From: Coptodactyla brooksi
Taxonomy: Eukaryota > Arthropoda > Insecta > Coleoptera > Scarabaeidae
DNA length: 35,024 bases
Direction of reading: 5' to 3'
NCBI GenBank assembly: GCA_033557675.1
Contig: JAWQRM010000050.1
Coordinates: 1 to 35,024 of the forward strand
In this document: one piece after another, positions 28,978-35,024 of the stretch
Numbering within the stretch: position 1 is the stretch's first letter
Layout of the letters: the number at the start of each line of letters is the position of its first letter
Made by a program: the position numbers and the translations under genes
The notes under the pieces: model-generated
The model's input: the letters and a program-made list of their open reading frames with translations, nothing else
What the model was told of the DNA's origin: nothing
Databases searched by the model: none

Positions 28978-29800
28978 TTATAAACAATTGTTATCGTTTG
29001 CCAAACATTTTCCAATAGTTAATTATTTTTAGTAATTTTTTTATAAACAATTATTATCGTGTATCAAGAAATTCCTAATAGTTAATTATTTTCAGTACTT
29101 TTTGCATATGCAATTATCGTTTATCAAGAATTTTCTAATAGTAATTTTTAGTAGTTTTTTTATAAACAATTATTATTGTTTATCGAAGATTTTCTATTAG
29201 TTAATTATTTTTAATACCTTTCTTTATAACCAATTATTAGCGTTTATCCAGAATTTGCTAATAGTTAATTATTTTTAGTAGTATTTTTTATAAATAATTA
29301 TTATTGTTTATCGAGAATTTTCTAATAATTAATTATGTTTAGTACCTTTTTTTATAAACAATTATTACCGTTTATCAAACATTTTCTAATAGATAAATAT
29401 TTTTAGTACCTTTTTTTTATAAACAATTAGTATCGTCCATCAAGAATGTTCTCATAGTTAATTATTTTTAGTGGTTTTCTTTATAAACAAGTATTATCGT
29501 TTATCAAGAATTTTCTAATAGTTAATTAGTTTTGGTACTTTTTTTTATAAACAATTGTTTCCGTTTGTCGAACATTTTCTAATCGTTAATTATTCCTTGC
29601 AACTTTCTTTATAAACAATTATTATCGTTTATCAAGAATTTTCTAATAGTTAATTATTTTAGTACTTTTTTTTATAAACAACTATTATCGGTTATCGAAC
29701 ATTTTCTAATAGTTAATTATTTTTGGTACTATTTTTATATAAAAAATTATTATCTTTTATCGATAATTTTCTAATAGTTATTTTAAGTACTTTTTATATC
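28978..29800. repeat. Satellite array, ~63-bp unit, 13 copies
   Basis: The core TATAAACAATTATTATCG recurs at about 28980, 29041, 29105 (degenerate), 29160, 29224, 29290, 29351, 29419, 29481, 29547, 29611, 29671 and 29737. Each copy is followed by TTTATC(A/G)A...TTTTCTAATAG, TTAATTATTTTTAGTA and a T-run. The ATAAAC...GTTTAT pair makes each unit a potential small hairpin. Copies differ by point changes and 1-8 bp indels. Confidence 0.95.
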
Positions 29801-30410
29801 AATAATTTCTAACAAAATAAAATTTAAGATAGAAACTTCCTGCCCTCCGTTGGTCAACTAATTTTTCAATAAATTCAAATTTTATCTACAAAAATTTAAG
29901 AAACTCTCGAAATATTAATTAATTTCTTATACAATACTTTTTTTCATAAACAATTATTATCGTTTATCGAACATTTTATAATAGTTAATTATTTTTAGTA
30001 CTTCTTATATTAAAAATTTTTTACAAAAGTTTAATATCAAAACTTCCTTCCCAACATTATTCAACTAATTTACCAGTAAATTCAAATTTTACATACAAAA
30101 AATTAAGAAATTGCTTAAATATTCATTAATTTCCTTAATATACTTTCTTCTTATAAACAATTATTATCGTTTATCAAACTATTTCTAATAGTCAATTATT
30201 CTTGATACTTTTTACATTAAAAACTTCTAACATAATTAAATTTAATATAAAAACTCCCTTCTCCACATTATTCAACTAATTTACGAATAAATTCAAATTC
30301 TACTTAAAAAAATTAAGAAATTGTTTAATTATTCATTAATTTCCTATATAATCCTTTTTTTCATAAACAATTATCATCGCTTATCAAACTATTTCTAATG
30401 GTCCTAATAT
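29731..30410. repeat. ~208-bp higher-order satellite units
   Basis: After 29737 the same 63-bp core recurs at 29945, 30151 and 30363, about 208 bp apart. The cores are separated by a ~145-bp spacer with its own conserved features (CTTCCTTCCCAACATTATTCA-like, shared as ACTTCC.GCCC/CC...TTCAACTAATTT, then ATAAATTCAAATTTTA, AATTAAGAAATTG and TTCATTAATTTCCT). The array thus changes from a simple to a composite period. Confidence 0.9.
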
Positions 30411-30627
30411 TAAGGTTTTTTGACGAGATTGAATTGGCATTTGGACTAGATTGGGCTAGTATGGCCCAGGTATCAGCACTGTGTACGGGCCTTTGGTCAG
30501 TATAGGATCACGAGGAGTAGCGGATACGTTGACGCCGCCCGAAAGGGATGTGCGGCATGATGCGTAAAGCGCAGTTCTGGTGGTAACTCCAGACGTCACC
30601 ACGTCGCACCCACAGTCAAGTGTCAGG

Positions 30628-32030
30628 ATGTCGAAGAAAGAAGCAGGTGAACGGCAAGGGCGGATGTTTCGTTCCCGCTCTTGTAGCCAAAAGTTCTCGC
30701 AACAATGGGGGTAGTTACGAGGGTGATCAACCCTCCCCCACATCCTGAGACACCGCGTTCAGAGACGGCCTGGCACTTTCGAGTATTAGAAAACATAAGG
30801 AGACTTTAAACAATATAGAAACAATACTGAACAAGACGAAACGAACACCAGAGCTCAAAAACGAAAAACCGAACAACCTCACTCAGAAAAGAGAATAGCG
30901 CATGATGAATAGAGAGAAACTAGCACAAGCAAGAATCCTCATCGATACCATGAGGGCGGCAGTGCTGAGACAGCGCAATGTCAGTAATGACATAAAGAAG
31001 GCGCTTCCAAAATTGGAAGAAATTATTGACAATCTCGAGTTTATTCATAAAACTTGAGTAAAGCTTAATGAGGAAGCGATGACTAACTCTGTGCAAGATA
31101 TGGGCACAAGTAAGAGAGTAGTCACAAGTCCACAGCAGTCCTCACAAGAAGGCCCCAAAAGACTGAGGCAACAAGGGTCGAAGACTGAGAATTAGTGGAC
31201 GGAGGTCGTAAATAAGAAGATGAAGAAGAAGAGGGAGAAACATCCGAAGAAGGAGATATCACAGAAAGAGAAGAATAGGGACAAATTTGAGAAAAGGCGA
31301 AGGGAAAGAACAAAGCCTGACGCGACCCTCCTAAAACCTGTACAGGGTAAATTCTACACAGATGTCGTGAAAACCATTCATCAGCGCATTGATACCAGCG
31401 CAACTGGCGTAGATGTAAAGTCGGTCCGCCAGACTAGAACGCGAGGAGTTCTGCTAGAATTAAAGAAAACCTCTACTTTTCAGGGCGTCTTTTACTGACA
31501 CCTTGAAAAGAGCAGTAAGTGAATCAAGCTGAATCACGGAACTGGTTTCAAGTGTAATACTGGAAATATGGGACTGTGATTGCTGCACAACAGCAAGAGA
31601 AATCGAGGAGGCCGTGAAGAGGATAATACCAGGGTATAGATGGAGGATAGAAATAAACATAACAAATGGAAACCTGAGAAAGCAGCGTCTGGCCCTCGTC
31701 AAAATAGAGGAGACGGCAGCCGAGCAGCTCCTTAAAGCTGGCCGTCTATTGGTTGACTTTGTTAGCTGCCAAATCAGGCGAAGAACGGAGGTCATGCGAT
31801 GTTACCGCTGTCTTGACTACGGACATTACAGTAACTCTTGCAAGGGCCCCGATCGTAGTAAACAGTGCTATTTTTGCGGCGGTGCGCAGCACATGTTGAA
31901 GGATTGCAAGGGTGCAGAGCCTTCATGCTACTTGTGCTCCACGAATGATCCTGGTGGCCGAAAACACTCGGTCGGATCAAGAGCGTGTACAACCTTTCGG
32001 AAGGCCCTTGCGAGGGTCAGCAAACAATGA
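30628..32030 (+). pseudogene. R1-clade ORF1 (gag-like) pseudogene
   Basis: The probable original start is the ATG at 30628 (MSKKEAGERQGRMFRSRSCS), which hits a stop after 26 codons. A frame change leads to the segment ETNTRAQKRKTEQPHSEKRI and then EKLAQARILIDTMRAAVLRQ. More stops follow (before VKLNEEAM, and before WTEVVNKK), and a frameshift occurs near 31480. The last frame (31614-32030) has IPGYRWRIEINITNGNLRKQ and intact knuckles CYRCLDYGHYSNSC and CYFCGGAQHMLKDC plus a third starting CYLC. The role is RNA binding in the retrotransposon particle. It is more decayed overall than the copy at 19423, but its second knuckle keeps the histidine. Confidence 0.9.
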
Positions 32031-32740
32031 CCAGAGTACTACAGGGTAATATACACAGAAGCAGGACAGCACATCACCTCCTAATACAGCTCAGTTTTGA
32101 AAAAAAAAGCTGATATTACAATCATCAGCGAACAGTACAAGGATAGGGCTGGAGCGGGATGGTACACCGATGAATTAGGCACCGTGGCCATCTGGATCCC
32201 GGATCCTCGTATACTACATGTTTCGGGTCAGGGATCTGGACGCGGCTTTGTTTGGGTGGACACAAATCGGTGACCTATGTCAGCGTGTATCTCACCCTAA
32301 ACGACCGGATAGATGACTTCTAGTCCAAACTTAACGGTCTGGAGGACACGCTACGGGAAGTGCAAGGGGATCTCATCGTGGCTGGAGATTTCAACGCCAA
32401 AGCTCTCGAATGGGGAGCGGCCGGGCCAGACTCTAGAGGGTGACGTATCATGGAGATTGTTTCAAGATTAGAGTTAGCGGTTCTTAACTCGGGCTCGACG
32501 TCAACCTTTAGAAGGCCCGGCTATAGAGAGACAATCCCTGACGTATCTCTAGCCAGCGAACATCTCGTGGCAAGAGTAACTGGCTGGTGGGTGATTGAAG
32601 ATTACACCGGAAGCGATCACCAGTATATCGTATTTGATATACGTGACTCAAAGCCAACCGTTAGTATTCAGGCGCGAGCCATCCGATGGAACATCGCGAA
32701 AATGAACCGAGAGAGCCTATCATAAGCCATAAACAACGGT
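32027..32740 (+). pseudogene. R1-clade ORF2: endonuclease/exonuclease/phosphatase domain
   Basis: ATG at 32027-32029 overlaps the ORF1 stop TGA at 32028-32030. The frame runs MTRVLQGNIHRSRTAHHLLI, ADITIISEQYKD (catalytic glutamate region) and GSGRGFVWVDTN. A shift at about 32270 leads to GLEDTLREVQGDLIVAGDFN (the GDFN motif), and a stop occurs before RIMEIVSRLELAVLNSGSTS. FRRPGYRETIPDVSLA and the terminal YTGSDHQYIVFDI (the SDH motif) follow. The enzyme would nick target DNA. Key motifs survive, but stops and a shift inactivate it. Confidence 0.9.
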
Positions 32741-33840
32741 CTGAGATCCCTTGAAAACGCGCCCGTACATCTATCGTCGATTGCTCAAGCCGGGATGAAG
32801 ACTACAGCAACCATGCAGTTTATCCAGAAAGTTTGTACAATAGCGGTGCCAAAGAAGAACACGAAACGGCAGAAACGTCTTGCATACTGGTGGACGAATG
32901 AAATCGCAGATCTCCGAAAGAAGTGCTTACGGCTACGCCGTTCAGTACAAAGAATGAGGAGACGCGAGCTCGACGCAGCCCCTTTGGTAGCAAAACACCA
33001 AGCGGCAAAAAAATGCTCAAGTGGACCATCAGTGCTAGTCAGCGGCGGTGCCGGAAGGAACTGGGCCTGGATAAAGATCAGAACCCGTGGAGATTACGGT
33101 ACCAGATCGTCAGCCGTAAACTGGGAGCCTTTACGAAAGGTAGCCCCGAAGACGCGACGACGGTTGAGAAGATCGTGAGAACCAGTTTCACCTCTCATCC
33201 GAAGAGAGATATTGGCCCGGCAACGTCTAATTGTCTGGGAGCCCCATTGTTCACCGAGGCGGAGCTTCGCAAGGCTGCATCTTCGATGAAGAATAAGAGA
33301 GCTCCTGGACCGAACGGCTTTCCAGCGGAAATATTGAAAGTCGTTGCAGAGAGTCACCCTAAGCTCTTACTTGGTGTGTATAACACTTGTCTTAGCACAG
33401 GCGTATTCCCTGCACCGTGGAAGAGAGCGGGACTTGTACTCGTAAGCAAGGGCAAGGGACCAGCAGACGCCGCTTCGTCATACAGGCCTTTATGTATGCT
33501 TGATACGGCTGGCAAGCTTCTGGAAAGACTGCTTAGACCACGACTCTAAGAAGCCGTTAGGGCAGCGGGCGATCTCGCTGCTCGTCAGTATGGATTTCGA
33601 ACGGGTCTCTCCACTATCCAGGCAGTCCAGGAGGTTGTCGCGGCCGCAAAGTTGACGGAGCGTGTGAACCATTTCTCTCGCCCATTGTGACGTGAAGAAT
33701 GCTTTTAACTCCGTCAGGTGGGTCTTGGCATTGGAAGCGCTCGAACAGGATTTCAGAGTTCCGGAGTATCTACCCCGAATTCTGGGAGATTACCTGAATG
33801 AGCGCTTCCTAGAATATAATACAGACGATGGTCCGAAGTA
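32741..33840 (+). pseudogene. R1-clade ORF2: linker and N-terminal reverse transcriptase
   Basis: RLAYWWTNEIADLRKKCLRL is the conserved 'YWW..EI' linker. After a shift at about 33010 comes LGLDKDQNPWRLRYQIVSRK, then RT motifs RAPGPNGFPAEILK (usually APGPDG, so Asp is Asn here), YRPLCMLDTAGKLLERLL, a stop at 33547, YGFRTGLSTIQAV and CDVKNAFNSV (first catalytic aspartate). It ends after RFLEYNTDDGPK and a stop at about 33838. The box with the other two aspartates is not in the window. Confidence 0.9.
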
Positions 33841-33845
33841 GTGGG

Positions 33846-33981
33846 TATTAGCCGATTCTGGAACCTCCTTCTCAGGTCAAGGTCAAGGTCACTTCAAGGT
33901 CAAAGTCGGGTCGCCTGAGTGACTTGACCTTGAAATGACCTTGACCTTGACCTGAGGAGGAGGTTCCAGAATCGGCTAATA
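33846..33981. repeat. Near-perfect 136-bp palindrome containing TCAAGGTCA motifs
   Basis: The left arm starts TATTAGCCGATTCTGGAACC (33846). The right arm, ending at 33981, is its inverse over about 58 bp with about two mismatches, around an ~18-bp loop centred near 33913. The inner arm segments contain overlapping TCAAGGTCA copies on the left and TGACCTTGA copies on the right, six exact copies in all by hand count. It begins exactly where R1 similarity stops. Confidence 0.9.
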
Positions 33982-33984
33982 AGG

Positions 33985-34200
33985 TTAAGGACTTTTCTTC
34001 TTAAATTTTCACCATCACCTTATAAGCGTGAATGCTAATCCTGAAAAAAAAACATGGTATACTGATGGTACTAGCTTATGTGGTGTTGCAAAAAGAACTT
34101 TCCCAGTGTGATTTTCACCTTAACCTTAAAAGCGGAGATGTTTACCCTACAAAGGATGATGGCATACTGACTGCATTAGGCTATGTGGTGTTGTAATATA
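33985..34200. repeat. ~107-bp diverged tandem duplication
   Basis: The first unit (about 33988-34095) and the second (about 34096-34200) share, in order, ATTTTCACC(A/T)(T/A).ACCTT, TAA(A)AGCG.(G/A)A, a GATGG/CATGG plus (T)ATACTGA block, and CTTATGTGGTGTTG / GCTATGTGGTGTTG. They have diverged by point changes and small gaps. Confidence 0.75.
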
Positions 34201-34249
34201 ATGTTTAAAGGACACTTCAGCGTACTGAATGACACTATGTGAGAACCGT

Positions 34250-34640
34250 CCTCAGTGACCTTGAAATTACCTTAACATTGAAATGATCTCGAAGTGGCCT
34301 TGATTTTGAAACGACCTTGACCTTGAAATTACCGTGACCTTGAAACGACCTCGACCTTGAAATGACCATGGCCTTCAAATGATTTTGAAATAACCTTGAC
34401 GCCACCTTGAAACGATCTTGACCTTGAAGTGACTTTGACCTTGAAACGACCTTGAACTAAAGCGGTTTTGAAATGACCATGACCTTGAAATGACCATTAC
34501 CTTGAAATGACCTTGAAATAACCCTGACCTTGAAGTGGCTTTGAAATGGCCGTGACCTTGAAATCACCTTGACCTGGAAGTGACCTTGGCGTGACTAGAC
34601 GTGATCTTGACCTTGGGGTGACATTGACCTTGAGCAAGAT
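34250..34640. repeat. TGACCTTGA minisatellite (nuclear-receptor-type half-site array)
   Basis: By hand count about ten exact TGACCTTGA copies lie between 34255 and 34636, with many one-mismatch variants (CGACCTTGA, TGACTTTGA, TGACCATGA, TAACCTTGA). The usual pattern is TGACCTTGAAA followed by another unit, with 6- and about 12-bp spacings. The reverse complement TCAAGGTCA equals the extended half-site bound by monomeric nuclear receptors such as FTZ-F1/NR5A and ERR. Whether it is bound is unknown, and a simple repeat would look the same. Confidence 0.85.
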
Positions 34641-34661
34641 GTAATGGTGGGGGGAGGTTCC

Positions 34662-34692
34662 TATAAATATCAAGCTACACCAAGAGCTCAGT
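34662..34692 (+). promoter_or_regulatory. Core promoter: TATA box plus initiator
   Basis: TATAAATA at 34662-34669 is followed by TCAGT at 34688-34692, an arthropod initiator match. The T of the TATA box lies 28 bp before the initiator A (34690), the usual spacing. The ATG at 34761 is about 70 bp further on, with no intervening ATG. A transcription start at about 34690 is inferred. Confidence 0.6.
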
Positions 34693-34760
34693 AGTACTTT
34701 GAACTAGTACCTGCAAAGTTTACTTGTACCTGCACAGTTCCTTAAATAAGTGTTTACAAA

Positions 34761-35024
34761 ATGTTTGTTTGTGAAAATTGTGGAAACTGTTTTACTCGTG
34801 CTGACAACTTGGCAAGACATCGACGATCGTCATGTGTAGGGAAGCGAATGCAGTTAGAAGATCATAACTCAAGCTTAGATGTAAGCTGCATCACATGTGA
34901 CGTATGCGATACTCATATTGCTAAAGCTTGTTACTCCGCACATTTGAGAAGCAACACACATAAAAATAACGCTTTCGTTATAATTGATGATGGTGTGGAA
35001 AGGATGTTCGGCGCTTTTGAAGAC
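34761..35024 (+). CDS. N-terminal part of an unrecognised zinc-finger protein (runs off window)
   Basis: The ATG at 34761 sits in a good insect context (TTACAAAATG) and opens 88 codons without a stop to the window edge. The first finger, CENCGNCFTRADNLARHRRS followed by SC, is C-x2-C-x12-H-x4-C, a C2HC variant of the C2H2 finger. The second, from CDVC to the histidines of SAHLRSNTHK, is C-x2-C-x11-H-x5-H, resembling U1/matrin-type fingers. An acidic IIDDGVERMFGAFED segment follows. DNA or RNA binding is likely. Similar finger-plus-acidic openings occur, as far as I recall, in repeated arthropod genes of possible mobile-element origin, but I cannot name this one. A TATA/initiator pair and a nuclear-receptor-like half-site array lie directly upstream. 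The frame shows no damage, unlike nearly all others here. Confidence 0.7.
   Translation, partial: MFVCENCGNCFTRADNLARHRRSSCVGKRMQLEDHNSSLDVSCITCDVCDTHIAKACYSAHLRSNTHKNNAFVIIDDGVERMFGAFED

Larger units (their letters stand above)
30425..33840 (+). mobile_element. R1-clade non-LTR element B, truncated within reverse transcriptase
   Basis: The element comprises a CpG-rich 5' region (from about 30425, right after the satellite), ORF1 with zinc knuckles, an ATGA overlap, and an ORF2 endonuclease plus N-terminal reverse transcriptase. ORF1 is closely similar to that of the copy at 19395. Sequence identity to R1-type stops near 33838, where a palindromic repeat begins. The RT catalytic box, C-terminus and 3' UTR are therefore missing. 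Confidence 0.85.

Noticed and set aside
28978..30410. CRISPR-like spacing of repeats (63 bp and 208 bp)
   Set aside because: The intervening sequences are themselves repeated, units diverge gradually, and the context is eukaryotic. It is a satellite.
30456..30743. 95-codon minus-strand ORF
   Set aside because: It is antisense to the 5' region of the R1-clade element, which explains the sequence better.
34761..35024. Assignment of the zinc-finger ORF to a Maverick/Polinton-type or virus-derived polymerase gene
   Set aside because: The finger-plus-acidic-segment pattern is reminiscent, but no polymerase motif is visible before the window ends.

Overview
This window looks like eukaryotic, arthropod (most likely insect) chromosomal DNA. 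It is AT-rich, has no operons or compact coding, and is built almost entirely of decayed and nested transposable elements. The recognisable families are mariner/Tc1 relatives, piggyBac, Penelope, Jockey-type and R1-clade non-LTR elements, and BEL/Pao. This mix is typical of insects. Resemblance to ant or other hymenopteran copies is my impression from memory and is not proven here. I found no intact host gene, tRNA, rRNA or CRISPR array.

Layout, left to right. 1-2300: a long foldback element (arms 178-662 and 1428-1917) carrying a mariner-like helix-turn-helix fragment, then a transposon-tail-like stretch. 2300-4000: no gene, with a GC-richer island near 3230-3640. 4002-5599: a full-length but dead Tc1/mariner-type transposon with a DUF4817-like N-terminus and DD41D-like spacing. 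6510-7900 (minus): a Penelope-like element with a YVDD reverse transcriptase and a GIY-YIG nuclease. 8151-8927 (plus) and 10347-11258 (minus): two internally deleted copies of one mariner family, with a palindromic MITE (9043-9279) between them. 12635-13943: a minus-strand DUF4817-type mariner. 14095-14745: a DDE transposase pseudogene. 16120-18449: a piggyBac element with TTAA ends, containing a Jockey 3' fragment, which in turn contains an 80-bp TTAA MITE.

19395-20842: an R1-clade element with an open ORF1, no ORF2 and a retained 3' tail. 20838-23949: a 5'-truncated BEL/Pao element with pol fragments and a probable 3' LTR. 24591-26830: an inverted-repeat mariner with a 1.5-kb CA/CG microsatellite at its centre. 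26875-27745: a 280-350 bp tandem repeat. 28404-28520: a possible gag-like fragment. 28978-30410: a ~63-bp satellite that becomes a ~208-bp higher-order repeat. 30425-33840: a second R1 element with decayed ORF1 and ORF2. 33846-34640: a near-perfect palindrome, a ~107-bp duplication and an array of TGACCTTGA motifs. 34662-35024: a TATA box, an arthropod-type initiator and the start of a zinc-finger ORF that runs off the window.

The right-hand 1.2 kb is the most promising part. A dense cluster of sequences matching the extended nuclear-receptor half-site (TCAAGGTCA on the other strand) lies directly upstream of a well-spaced TATA/initiator promoter and a clean zinc-finger reading frame. Almost everything else is mobile-element debris. 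Its interest lies in nesting order, target-site signatures and repeat birth inside elements.
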